From assembly GCA_023101885.1 (NCBI GenBank), contig JALPQD010000088.1, positions 6,341,691-6,405,690 on the forward strand: 64,000 nucleotides of DNA, given 5' to 3'. This stretch comes from Typhlomys cinereus (lineage: Eukaryota > Chordata > Mammalia > Rodentia > Platacanthomyidae). How positions within the stretch are numbered: position 1 is the stretch's first letter; each line of letters begins with the position of its first letter. Of this stretch, positions 11,620-23,385 are shown piece after piece. The notes beneath the pieces were generated by a model. It was not told the DNA's origin. It did no database searches and saw only the letters and a list, made by a program, of their open reading frames with translations. The translations under genes and the position numbers were made by a program.

Positions 11620-11856
11620 TCATGAAAAAGTTGAAGAAATGTTGTTTCCTTGAGAGCCAAAGGTCAAAATGTCAGTGTCTTGTACTTCGCAACCTGTGAT
11701 CAGACCATTTTCAAAACTGAATTCGTACTTCTCAGTAAAGTTTTCCACTCTTTTAAAGCACATCTTGATGAAATCATGGCAGGCAAAACCATCTTCCACA
11801 ATACTTCTGTTATTTTTAATTTGGTAAAATTTTGAAATAACTGTGCCATTCTTAAT
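11620..11856 (-). other. Unidentified 78-codon open stretch in KLRC intron 2
   Basis: One minus-strand frame stays open for 78 codons between an upstream TGA and the TGA at 11620. Its composition looks coding rather than intronic (for example FACHDFIKMCFKRVENFTEK and GLITGCEVQDTDILTFGSQG). There is no ATG at the start and no clear splice pair. I do not recognise the family. It could be a fragment of a processed pseudogene, an exon of another gene, or chance. Confidence 0.3.
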
Positions 11857-11969
11857 TCAAACACATCCATGAAGATAAAATCCATATCTTCAGATACTGT
11901 GAACTATTGATAAGTATTTCCAATTATCAAGAGAGGATGCTCCTTTATAAACTTTAACAATTTGCTTAC

Positions 11970-12068
11970 ATGGAGGGAGAACTGTGGTTATCACCAAGGT
12001 GATCAATAAGGCAAGGCAGATGACCCCCAGGACCCCAGCAGCGAGCTTCTCTGGAGGTGGTGGAAACT
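11970..12068 (-). CDS. KLRC1-like: KLRC exon 2: transmembrane segment
   Basis: This 99-bp exon follows a ctgcag acceptor and precedes a GTAAGC donor. It is phase 1 at both ends, so it joins exon 1 to make a Glu codon. It encodes PPPPEKLAAG, then an uninterrupted hydrophobic stretch (about residues 70-92, with GVLGVICLALLITLVITTVL), then Pro-Pro. There is no Lys or Arg inside the membrane segment, unlike activating NKG2C/E, so direct DAP12 pairing is not expected. Confidence 0.88.
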
Positions 12069-12441
12069 CTGCAGCCAACGAGAGAAAGAGAGAGAGAGAA
12101 AGCGGTGGAAACAATGAGAATAGGGATGGAGACAGTTGGTCGCAAGGGATGCACACAAAACAGCTCACAGACACGGTGGAATGTGCAGGTGCAACTTTCC
12201 TCTGCACTTGGAATCTAGCTGTGGGCAATACAATGGCATTTTCCATGAACAAAGGAGACATATGTTCCAGCAATGTGTAAATAAACTGCAAGCTTTCACA
12301 TTTTATATCAAAATATGTTGGATCAAGTTAGTGTTGCTGCCCTCACAAAGGCAAGTTTATTCTCTACCTTGGCCTACACCTCTGTACCCCAGATACGCAT
12401 CCTGGAGCTTTCACACCCCGAAGATAAATCAAATGACTTAC

Positions 12442-12625
12442 CTTCACAATGGCAGATCCTGCCCTTCTCCGGGGGCTTCTGAGACGTTTGCAGGTTGAAT
12501 TCCACATAGGTGATTTCCTGCTCTGTTGCTGAAATGGAACTCTGAATGTCCTTGGGTTTCCTTTGTTGTCTCCTCTGGTCCTTGGCCACCTTCAGTTCTG
12601 AGTATACAATTCTTTCATTATTCAT
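12442..12625 (-). CDS. KLRC1-like: KLRC exon 1: cytoplasmic tail with ITIM
   Basis: The exon starts at the ATG ending at 12625 (Met-Asn-Asn-Glu-Arg) and stops at 12442 before a perfect GTAAGT donor, in phase 1 (61 codons plus one base). Residues 6-11, IVYSEL, are a canonical ITIM centred on Tyr8. A second tyrosine site at residues 38-43, ITYVEF, has Phe instead of Leu at +3, so it is an atypical ITIM. The RRQQRKPK and ATEQEITYVE stretches are typical of rodent and primate NKG2A/C tails. An in-frame ATG at 12682 would add 19 residues. The start chosen is the one the family uses. Confidence 0.88.
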
Positions 12626-12969
12626 CTCTGCAACTGATGTCAGGTTCTGTGCTGCGGTGTCTCTACGTGAGAAGGTACACATCCTGATACAGTCAGATGG
12701 GTGGAGTTGGAAGCACTGGTGTTCCTTTGGTAGGTAAAAAAAAAATCTAAGGTTTCCTCTTGAGCCTTTAACCCATTTGTTAGGGCAAAAATAGTTAATA
12801 TTGAAAATGCAGTAGTAGTGAAATCCTAGAGAACTACAGTAGTGAGAAGATGTGAATAAGTAAGAGATGTTCTGTAAGTTAAATTTGGTTTATATATAAT
12901 GTCATAACAGATTCAATGCTTGTATGAAAACCCACAATGCTGGAATAAAAACAAAATGATACACTGATT

Positions 12970-13145
12970 TTGTGTGTATATGTGTGTGTGTGTGTGTGTA
13001 TCAGAGGGTACTGGGTATGCCTGTTGGCGGCCCTAGGATGACTTTGGGAATCACCTCCTTTTTACTTTACTCTGAAGTTTCCCAGCCTCTGCCTTCAAGG
13101 ACTAGATGTACAGGCTGCTACCATTTCAATCTGGGAGTTAAAGCT
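12970..13145 (-). mobile_element. B2-like SINE fragment
   Basis: Antisense fragment beginning with a TG repeat and a tatcagagggtactg motif shared with the fragment at 5005. The head is missing. Confidence 0.6.
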
Positions 13146-13223
13146 CTTGATAAATGTTGTATAAATTGGTATTATAGTCACAATTGCTGATATGGTTACC
13201 CTTCACCCTTCAATAGTCTTTTT

Positions 13224-13510
13224 TTCATTTATTCAATTGTGTGTGTGTGTGTGTGTGTGCGCGTGTGTACATATGTGTGTGTGTATTTGTGTGTGTAGAA
13301 CCACGGGCGAATTCCGGAACCACCATGGACAGCCTCCACCTCCTCCTTGTTTACTCTGCCCTGGAATTTACAGGCTTCTTCCTACCAGGACCAGAAATGC
13401 AGGCAGCCCCCTGCTTCCACCCTGCGTCTATATGTGGCTTATAAGATCCGAACTCAGGACCTATCGCCTACAAGTCAGAGGCTTAACCCCTGAGCGACCT
13501 CTCCACCCCC
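13224..13510 (-). mobile_element. B2-like SINE
   Basis: Antisense copy ending in the complement of the ggtggctca head. Flanked by similar tcaata(g/t)tcttttt sequences. Confidence 0.83.
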
Positions 13511-14283
13511 TCAATATTCTTTTTAAAAATATTTCTGGGATAAATATAAATGATGTGTTATTACACAGATTACAGGTTTTGACATTCAAAATAATTCTCT
13601 GTCATCAGAATACCATTGGTTTTATTTTTAACTAGACTGATAAAGAAATGTAATTATAAGTGGATATACTTGACTGACTCTCCATAGGCAATGCTTGAAG
13701 GTAATCCTCCAGTGTTTTTTCTGTTCCATGAGGTGCCATGGTAATTTAAAAATATGCACATCTTACTTCAAGTTTTTGCATATGAATTGTTTCTCAGGGT
13801 TCCACATCTAACATTCATTTTGCCCCACTAGCTGACTGTCAGAAGCTGCCCATCCTGGATGGAGCTGGTGCTTGGGACCAAGGCAAGATGAAATTCAACA
13901 CAAAACTAGGAGAAAGACAACACCTGTAATCTTCACAGGCTGCCCCAAGAAGGCTCAGAGTGAGCTGAGTAGAAAAAGTAGATTTCTCAACAATGTGTCA
14001 CTTAAGCTGGAACAGGAAATTCTTGTACTTGGCTGATTCTTTTTTTTTTTTTTTCGTTACCCACTTTCACCACTTAAGGCACATTGGGTTCCTGTGGAAA
14101 GGATAAAGTTGATCTTTAAAGTGTCACAAGATAAGAGAGACAGAGGGCTGTCCACGCATGGAGTTTGTTACTCCCACCTAAGTCACAAACATTGCAAAAA
14201 AAAAAAAAAGAGAATCTTGGAGTTCTAAGCCTTACTTTTAGACTAGACTACTATATTCTGTATAGACTAGTGCTATATTCTGT
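13511..14283. other. No gene seen upstream of the KLRC start
   Basis: No splice-bounded exon resembling a lectin receptor was found on either strand. Confidence 0.5.
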
Positions 14284-14830
14284 ATGTCGACCTGCTTCTT
14301 CCTCCCACCCCTCCCCACCCTCCCGTCCCGTTCCTTCTCCCCTCCTCAAATACCCTCTCCCCCTCCGTTGCCTTCTTCCCCTCCCCTCCCTCTTCCCCCG
14401 CCTCCTTTCCCTTCCCCTCCTAGTTCCCTCCCCTTCCCGTCCTTCTTCCCCCTCCTCCTTCCCCCTCTCCCCTCTTCCCCCCCTACTCCCTCTCTTCCTC
14501 CTTCTTCTCCCCCTCTTCCCTTCTCCTTCCCTCTTCCTCTCCACTCTTCCCCTCCCCTCCGTCCATCGCCACTCCTCTCCACTCTTCCCCTCCTCTCTTC
14601 TCTCCCTTCCCTCTTCCATTCCATTCCCTCCCTTCCCCTTCCCCCCCTTCTCTACCCCTCCCTTCCTCTACCTTCCCCTCCCTCCCTTTCCCTTCCCTCC
14701 TTTCCAATCCCATTCCCTACTTCCTCTTTCCTCATCAGTCCCCTTCCTTCCCTCTTCTTTCTCATTCTCTCCATATTCCTCCTTCCTCCTCTCAGACTCT
14801 CACTCTCTCTCTGTCTCTTTTCTCTCTTTC
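14284..14830. repeat. Long polypyrimidine/polypurine tract
   Basis: About 550 bp almost wholly C and T on the plus strand (CCCTT/CCTCC motifs). Its long open frames are composition artefacts. It could be an expanded simple repeat, possibly seeded by the pyrimidine-rich L1 3' UTR complement. Confidence 0.9.
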
Positions 14831-15109
14831 TATGTCTGTAGTTTGACTTTAGAGCTGCACATGTAATATAAGAATTGTTGTGTACTTTTTTGTTCTGCTA
14901 AAAATCCTTACATTATTTATATCATGACACAAAATTATAAAAATCTATTGTAATATTATTAAAAGACATATAATGACATTTGTCTGAACAATTATGACAT
15001 TTTTACCTTCTTTTGACTGGCATAAAACCCACCATTAGAAACCCATCTCAGTTTTTCTGCCTGAAATTCTTGCATTTTATCCAATTTGAAAGATAAAATT
15101 ACTTTTTTA

Positions 15110-15655
15110 TTATTTATTTGGGTATGGTAGTGATAACTCCATTTCCATTTCTAATTTTGTAAATTTGGGATTTTTCTCTTACTTTTGGTTAATTTAGCTA
15201 GGGGGGTATCAATCTTATTGATTTTTTCAAAGAACAGCTATTTGACTGGTTGATTCTCTGTATCATTTTCCTTACCTCAAATTCCGATATTTCTCCCCTG
15301 ATTTTACTAATCTCCTCTCCTCTACTGCTTTTGGGATCAGATTGCTCTAGTGCCTCTAAAGCTTTCAGCTGCATTGTTAAGTTATTTATTTGTTATGTTT
15401 CTGTTTTGTTTTGCTCTTTGTTTTTTGATGTAGGCATGTAGAGATATGAACTTACCTCTTAGGACAACTTTCATTTTGTCCCAAAGATTTTGATAAGTTG
15501 TATTTTCATTATCATTTGCTTCCAGGAAATCTTGAATTTCCTTTCTAATTTCTTTCTGAATCCATTGCTCTTTCAGCATCATAGTGTTTAGTTTCCAGGA
15601 GTTAGCATATTTTCTGTTGTTTGTTGTGTTGTGGATGTCAAGCTTTATTTTTTTA
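15110..15655 (-). mobile_element. Antisense L1 ORF2 fragment
   Basis: Antisense match to ORF2 between the endonuclease and reverse transcriptase (for example QKEIRKEIQDFLEANDNENT at 15560-15500). Both ends are truncated. It may be part of the same element as the 15752-16439 fragment or a separate insertion. Confidence 0.8.
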
Positions 15656-15751
15656 TTTTTTATTTGTTTTTAGTTACTTCATTTCATTATCATTTGAAAA
15701 GAGGAGTAAGACTTTATGAGCTCTGAGGTGTCATGTGAATCTTTTTTTTAA

Positions 15752-16439
15752 TAATCTATTTATTTTTTTTCCACTCACACAAATTTAATAGCTACCATGG
15801 TCCCCTCCCTCCCACCACTCTTCCCAGGACCACCTTGCTCCCTCCGCCCTTTTCCCCTGTCTTTCCCCCCTTCTTTCCCTTTCTCCCACTGCCCCCTCCA
15901 CTCCCATTCCTGGAGCATCCTTTAATGTGTATGTAAAACTTTCCTCTGGGTCGTATTCTCTGATGAGGTGTAAGGACTCAGTGGCATTTTCTAGAACTCT
16001 TTCTTGTGTTCCCCTTAAGCATAGGGACACTATTGTGGCTGATAATCCCTTGCTTCTAAGGATCCTAGTGCCTTTAACCCATGCTAGACTTTGAGAGACC
16101 AATGATATGTTGGTCATTGCGCAGGTCATGCAAAGTCCTATTATGATTGTTTTGGCCCTAACTTGTGTGTAGTATCTTGCATATTGTTCTTCCTCTCCAT
16201 CTTTGGTCTCCTACAATCTTATTGCCCCCTCTTCCAAAAATTCCCCTGAGCTTCAAGATGGGGAGAAATTAGACTGGCCAGGTTCCAGGTGGTTGATATA
16301 GATACTCTGATGTTCTGAATTATGGCTTGTTGACTTTTTTTTTTAGTTTTACTGCTCCTGCAATGCCCTTGATTCCATCTTGATGGGTATTGGATGTCAC
16401 CCCTGGCCAGAGATAAAAAAGCTGTTAAAATAGAGTCTT
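15752..16439 (-). mobile_element. Antisense L1 3' UTR fragment
   Basis: Antisense L1 terminus with the pyrimidine-rich stretch at 15800-15905 and the usual 3' UTR order, ending near 16430 where the next L1 tail begins. About 0.7 kb. Confidence 0.8.
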
Positions 16440-18436
16440 TTTTTAATGTTCATGTTTTGTTTTATATAAGAAAATTTATTATTATTTCTCTTTTTTTATT
16501 TCCACTTATACAAACTTAACAGGTACACCGGTTTACCGCCCCCACCACTGTGCCCCCCCCTCCCCCTCCTTCCCCATCCCCCAGTGCCTCCTCCTCCCAT
16601 CCCTGGAGCATCCTTTAATGTGCATGCCAAAGTCTCCTCTGGGTCCTCCTCTCTGATGAGGTGCAAGGAACCAGTGGCATTTCCCAGAAATCTTTCCTGT
16701 GTTCCCCTTAAGCATAGGAACACTACTGTGGCTGTCAATACCTAGCCTCCAAGGATCCTAGTGCCTTTAGCCCATGCTAGACTTTGTGGGGTCAATAATG
16801 TGTTGGACATTGCGCAGGGCATGCAAAATCCAATTATGATTGCTTTGGCCCTAATTTGTGTGGAGTATCTTACATATCATTACTCTTCCCGTTCTTGTGG
16901 TCTTACAATCTTACTTCCCCCCTCTTCCGCAAATTGCCCTCAGCTTCAGGATGGGGAGAGATTGGGCTGGCCTAGTTCCAGGTGGATGATATAAAGTCTC
17001 TGATGTTCTTGATTATGGTTTATTGATTTTTTTTCAGTTTTGCTGCTCCTGCAATGCCCTTCACTCCATCCTGATGGGTATTGGAAGTCACCCCCTGGCC
17101 AGAGATAAAAATCTGTTATAAGTCTTGTTATAAGAGTATATTCAAAGGTAGATGGAATAAAAGTAGGAAACTACGGTGAGGGAGGGGTCAATCACCCATT
17201 TGCAAAATGGTTACTTTCTATCTGCCAGACAATATGCCAACCCTTTCTGGTAAGATCATACCCCATCAGTTGCAAATGATCAGGATGGAAAGTTTGTGAA
17301 CTTATCCAGATGTCTCATTACTTATTTGCAGTCCTTGATGGTGGCCTATTTTCTCTGCTGTAACATGGTCCCCACTCTCCTTGTTTCTGGTAGGGCCCTC
17401 CTTTAACATCCGTCCTGTTCATAATCCTTGCAATTACTGTAGGTATTACAGAGATTTATCCTTGAGTCTCTCTAAGTGGGTTTGGTACTAGGATCCACCT
17501 ATTAGGGAGTACATATGGCACTTAATTTTCTGTGTCGGGATACTTCACTCAATATAATTGTTTCTAAGTCCATCCATTTTCTGGCAAATTCCATTAATTC
17601 ATCATTTTTGGTGGCTGAGTAGTACTCCATTGTGTAGATAGATGTACATTGTCCTTATCCGCTCATCAACTGTTGGACATTTGGGTTGATTCCATAAATT
17701 TGCTATTGAAAACAGTGCTACTATGAACATGGTCATGCTTGTCCTATCAAGGCAAATTTTTGGTGTATGTGGGGTTACTCACAAAAGTGGAATAACAGGG
17801 TCATATGGCATTTCAACTTTAATTTCTTTAAGAATCTCCAGATGGCTTGCCAGAGTGGTTGTATGAGCCTGCATTCCCACCAGCAATGTAGGGGAGTTCC
17901 CCTCTCTCCACATCCTCTCCAGCATTTTTGTTGTGTGTATTGTGGATTATTGCCATCTTGACATGGGTGAGATAATATCTCAGGGAAGTTTTGATTTGCA
18001 TTTCCCTGATGGCTAAGGAAGTGGAACATTTTTTAAGATATTTGTTAGATATTTTCATTTCATCCCTGGTAAAATTTCTTTTAAGTTACAAGGCCCATTT
18101 TTTAATTGGGACATTTGTTTCCTTGGTGTTTAGTTTTCTAAGTTCTTTGTGCACTCTAGATAATAAAGCTCTGTTAGATATGTGGTTAGTGAAGATTTTC
18201 TCCCATTCTGTGGGTTGCTTTTGTGCTCCGGTTACAATCTCTTTATCTGAACAGAAGCTCTTTAATTTCACAAGATCCCATCTGTTGAGAGTTGATTGTA
18301 GTGACTGTGCTATTGGATATCCGTTTAGGAACTGTTGGCTTAGCCCAATCAGCTCGAGGGAGTTTCCAACCCTTTCAACTATGGTTTTTATAGTCTCTGG
18401 TCTTATATCGAGGCCTTGATACTTTTGGAATTAATT
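16440..18436 (-). mobile_element. Antisense L1 3' end, 5'-truncated
   Basis: Antisense L1: tail near 16440-16500, 3' UTR complement to about 17500, then the ORF2 C-terminal third up to 18436, where it abuts the tail of the next antisense L1. The Cys-rich tail is visible near 17940-17880 with frameshifts. Confidence 0.85.
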
Positions 18437-19487
18437 CTTTTTTTTATACCTTTTTTATTATTATTTCTGTTCATACAAACTTAATAAGTATACCAGTTCC
18501 CTCCCTCCCTCCTCCTCCCCCCCGAACCCCCTGCTCCCCCTTCCCTCACCCCACCTTCCCCATCCCGGAGTGCCTCACGCCCCAACTCCCAGAGAGTCCT
18601 TTATTTTGCATGCCTGACAATACTCTGGGCCCTCCTCTCCGATGACGTACAAGGACCCAGTGGCATTTCCCTGAACCCTTTGCCGTGTTCCCCTTAAGCA
18701 TAGGAACACTACTGTGGCTGCCAATCCCTTGCCTCCAAGGATCTTGGTCCCTTTAGCAGATGCTAGATTTTGTGAGGTCAATAGTGTGTTGGACATTGCG
18801 CAGGGCATGCAAAGTCCAATTATGATTGCTTCGGCCCTAAATTCTGTGGAGTATCTTGCAAATCATTGCTCCTCCCATACTTTTGCTCTTACACTCTTAT
18901 TGCCCCCTCTTCTGCAAATTTCCCTCAGCTTCAGGATGGGGAGAGATTATGCTGGCCTAGTTCTAAGTGGTTGATATAGGGTCTCTGAAGTTCTGGATTC
19001 TGGTTTGTTGATTTTCTTTTGCAGTTTTGCTAATCCTGCAATGCCCTTCAAACCATCCTGCTGGGCACTGTATATCACCCCCTGGCCAGAGACAAAAAGC
19101 TGTTAAACTAGAGTCTTATTATAAGAGCACATTCAAGGGTAGATTTAATAAAAATAGGAAACCTCAGTGAGGGAGTGGTCAATCACCCATTTGCAAAATG
19201 GTTACTTTTTATCTGCCAGACTATATGCCCTCCCCTTCTGGTGAGATAATACCCCTTTAGTTGTAAATGATCAGGAATGAATGTCTGTGAACTTAACCAG
19301 GTGTCACATTACTTACTTGCAGTCCTTGATGGAGGCCTATTTTCTCTACTGTAACATGGTCACTTCTCTCCTTGTTTCTGGTTTGGCCCTCCAACCCCAT
19401 CCCTCCTATTCATAATCCTTGCAATTCCTGTAGGTAATACATAGATTTACCTATGAGTGTCTCAAGGTGGGCTGGGTGGGTTTGGTA

Positions 19488-22400
19488 TTAGGAGCCACCT
19501 ATTAGGGAGTAGATACGGTGCTTAATTTTCTGGGTTTGGGATACTTCACTTAATATAATTGTTTCTAATGACATCCATTTCCCAGAAAATTCAAGTAATT
19601 CATCATTTTTAATGGCTGAGAAGTACTCCATTGTATAGATGTACCACAGTTTCTTATCCACTTGTCAACTGTTGGACATTTGGGTTGATTCCATGACTTT
19701 GCTATTGTAAACAGTGCTGCTATGAACATGGTCACACTTGTGCTATCGAGGTGAACCTCTGCTGTATGGGGGGTTATTCCCAAAAGCAGAATAGCAGGGT
19801 CATATGGCATTTCAATCTTTAATTTCTTTAAGAATCTCCAGATGGCTCACCAGAGTGGCTGTATGAGCCTGCATTCTCACCAGCATTGTAGGAGCGTTCC
19901 CCTCTCTCCACATCCTCTCCAGCATTTGTTCTTGTTTGTATTGTGGATTTTTGACATCCTGACCAGGGTGAGATGATATCTCAGGGAAGTTTTGATTTGC
20001 ATTTCCATGATGGCTAAAGAAGTGGAACATTTTTTAAGATATTTGTTAGACATTTTAATTTCATCCCTGGTAAAATTTCTTTTAAGTTCCAGGGCCCATT
20101 TTTTAATTGAGCCATTGGTTTCCTTGGTGTTTTGTTTTCTAAGTTCTTTGTGCACTCTGGACAGTAGATCTCTGTCAGATATGTGGTTAGTGAAGATTTT
20201 CTCCCACTCTGTGGGTTGCCTTTGAGCTCATGTTACAATCTCTTTATCTGAACAGAAGCTCTTTAATTTCACAAGATCCCAACTGTTGAGAGTTGGTAGC
20301 AGTGACTGTGCCATTGGATGTCTGTTTAGGAAGTGTTGGCCTAGCCCAATCAGCTCGAGGGAGTTCCCTATTCTTTCAACTATGGTTTTTATAGTCTCTG
20401 GCCTTATATCAAGGTCCTTGATACATTTGGAATTAAGTCTTTACATGGTGACAAGTATGGGTCCATCTTTAATCTTCTGCATGTGGAGATCCAGTATTGC
20501 CAGCACCATTTGTTGAAGATGCTGTTCTTTTTCCATTGGATTCTTTGGGCCCCTTTGTCAAAGACCAAATGGATGTAATTTTTTGGGCTTATATCTGGGT
20601 CTTCAATCTTTATCCATTGATCTGTGTGTCTATTTTGGAGCCAGTACCAGGCCGTTTTTATAACTATGGATTTGTAGTATAGACTTAGGTTTGGTATGGT
20701 TATACCTCCAGCAGTGTTTTTGTTACTCAGGATTGTCTTTGCTATCCGTGGTCTTTTGTGCCTCCATATGAATTTTGAGATTGTTTGGTCAACTTGTTTG
20801 AAGAATTGCTTTGGGATTTTAATTGGTATAGCATTGAATTTGTATATTGCCTTTGGTAGGATGGTCATTTGTAGCATATTGATTCTGCCAATCCAGGAAC
20901 ATGGAAGGTCTTTCCATCTTCTGGTGTCTTCTGCAATTTTTCTTTCTTTAGGGTTTTAAAGTTTTCATTGTAAAGGTCTTTTACTTCCTTGGTTAGGTTT
21001 ATACCAAGGTATTTCATTTTTTTAGGGGCTATAGTAAGTGGGATTGTTCTCTCAGGGTTTTTTCACTTCTTTCATTCTGGGCATATAGGAATGCCACTGA
21101 TTTTTGTACATTTATTTTATATCCTGCCACCCTGCTGAAGTTCTCAATTAGTTCCAGGAGCTTCCTGGTGGAGTTTTTGGGATCACTTAAGTATAAGGTC
21201 ATGTCATCTGCCAATAGGGATAGCTTGACTTCTTCCTTGCCAATTTGAATCCCTCTTATGTCCCTTTCTTGTCTTATCGCTTCAGCTAAGACTTCAAGTA
21301 CAATATTAAATAGAAGTGGTGAGTGTGGACAGCCTTGTCTAGTTCCTGATCGAAGTCTAGTTCCTGGATTGCTTCCAGTTTTTCCTCATTGAGTATTATC
21401 CTTGCTGTGGGCTTGTTGTATACAGCTTTTAGTATATTGATAAAGGTTCCTTCCATTCCTACTGTCTCTAGCGTTTTGATCAAAAAAGGCTGTTGGATCT
21501 TGTCAAAAGCTTTTTCTGCATCTATTGAGAGTATCATGTGGTGTTGGACTTTGGACTGGTTTATATGATGAATTACATTTATTGATTTGCGTATGTTGAA
21601 GCCACCTTGTGTGCCGGGGATAAAGCCTACTTCATACCAGTGAATGATCTTTTTGATATGTTTTTGAATCCAATTTGCTAAGACTTTGTTGAGAATCTTT
21701 GCATCTGTGTTCATCAGAGAGATTGGCCTATAGTTTTCTTTTTTAAGTGCACCTTTATTGGGTTTTGGTATCAAAATGATATTAGCTTCATAGAAGGAAT
21801 TTTGTAGTGTTTATTCCTTTGCTATTTGATGGAACAATTTATTGAGTATTTGTGGTATTAACTCCTTAAATGTCTGTTAGAACTCTGAGCTGAATCCATC
21901 TGGTCCAGGAGATTTTTTGTGGGAATTTCGAGATTACTTCCTCAATTTCCTCATATATTATAGGACTATTTAAATAATTCACAACTTCCTGATTCAATTT
22001 AGGTAAGTTGTGTTTACTTAGAAATTCATCCATCTCTTTTGTGTTGTCAAACTTCACAGTGTATAAGTTTTTGAAATATGATGTTATAATTCTCTGGATT
22101 TCTTGGGTATCAGTAGTGATAACTCCCCGTTCATTTCTAATTTTGTTAATTTGGGTTTTCTCTCTCTTGCTTTTGGTTAATTTAGCTATGGGTATATCAA
22201 TCTTATTGATTTTTTCAAAGAACCAGCTTTTCAACTGGTTGATTTTCTGAATTTTTTTCTTCATCTCAATATCAGATATTTCTCACCTTATTTTGCTAAT
22301 CTCCTCTCTTCTACTACTTTTGGGATCACATTGCTCTAATTTCTCTAAAGTTTTAAGGTGCATTGTTAAGTTATTTATTTCTGATGTTTCCATTTTTTTT

Positions 22401-23328
22401 GATGTAGGCATTAGGTGCTATGAACTTACCTCTTAGTACAGCTTTCATTGTGTCCCAGAGATTTTGTTAAGTTGTATTTTCAATATCATTCACTTTCAGG
22501 AAATCTTAATTTCCTTTTTAATTTCTTCCTGAATCCAGTTTTCATTCAACATCATAGTGTTATGTTTCCAGGAGTTAATGTATTTTCTGTCATTTGTTGT
22601 GTTGTGGATATCCAGCTTTAGGCCGTGGTGGTCTGATAGGGCACAGTCTAGAAGAAACTTTCCTGTATATGTGTAGATTCGTTTTGTGGCCCAATATGTG
22701 ATCTATTTTAGAGAAAGTTTCATGTGCTGCTGAGAAAAATGTGTATTCTTTGGTGCGTGGATGAAAAATTCAATATAGATCTGTAATGTCCATTTCAGTA
22801 AGGGTTTGATTAAATTCCAAATTTTTTCTGTTAAGCTTTTGACTTGTTGATCTATCCCATGTTGAGAGGGCGGTGTTGAAATAACCAAGAATTATCGTTT
22901 GGAGGTTGATTTCTCACTTTAGATGCTGTAAGCTTTTGCTGTAGGGTTTTCTTAATGAATGTGTAGTGTCCTGTATTAGGTGCATATATGTTCAGTATTA
23001 TGAAGTCTTCCTGGTGAATTGTACCTGTAACTAAAATGTAGTATCCATCTGTGTCCCCTATGCTTTTATTTGTTTTGAAGTCCACTTTGTCCTACAGCAC
23101 AATGGCTATCCCTGCCTGTTTCCTGGTTCCATTAGCTTGCAGAATTTTGGACCAGCCTTTTATTTTTAGGATGTGCCTATCTTTTGTGGTGAGATGAGTT
23201 TCCTAAAGGCAGCAGATTAATGGTTTGTGGTTTTTAATTCAAGTTTTTAATCTGTGTCTCTTGATCAGTCAGTTAATTCCATTGACATTTAGTGTTCTAA
23301 TGGAGAAATTATTTTTAATTCTGGACAT
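19488..23328 (-). pseudogene. Antisense L1 ORF2 remnant
   Basis: Fragments in shifting frames: endonuclease at 23085-22703, a segment with [20 protein letters not shown] at 22264-21866, reverse transcriptase at 21774-21286 ([33 protein letters not shown]) and 21214-21029 (the FADD box reads [11 protein letters not shown] here), the 3' part at 20877-20404, and the Cys-rich tail near 19920. The stop codon equivalent is at 19488-19490. Confidence 0.85.
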
Positions 23329-23385
23329 TTTTTATGTTTAGTGGCCTTTGTAAGTGTATTATTTGGGTTTTAGGTTTTGGTTTTA

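Larger units (their letters stand above)
8196..12625 (-). pseudogene. KLRC1-like: KLRC (NKG2A-like) killer-cell lectin-like receptor, probably disrupted
   Basis: Five exons on the minus strand match the NKG2 layout: cytoplasmic (12442-12625), transmembrane (11970-12068), and lectin domain (10751-about 10900, 8599-8699, 8196-8313). Known family role: a type II membrane protein of NK and T cells that pairs with CD94 (KLRD1) and reads non-classical MHC class I. An N-terminal ITIM and a transmembrane segment without a charged residue fit the inhibitory NKG2A type rather than the DAP12-coupled NKG2C/E type. Exon junction phases agree for exons 1-2 and for the last three exons. Against function: the first lectin exon has one extra T (coding strand) in a T5 run, which shifts frame between the Tyr-Phe and Asn-Cys-Tyr-Tyr codons. 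No good acceptor precedes that exon, and the only stalk-exon candidate would create a stop. Family assignment is firm. Pseudogene status is likely, but an assembly indel is not excluded. Confidence 0.8.

Noticed and set aside
13192..13635. 147-codon ORF with Cys/Val repeats
   Set aside because: A read-through of a TG repeat and a B2-like SINE. The same pattern occurs at 44501, 56960, 58086 and 63222.
14165..14866. Long plus and minus ORFs of Pro/Ser/Leu or Arg/Glu/Gly composition
   Set aside because: They come from a pure pyrimidine tract. Low-complexity composition, not coding.
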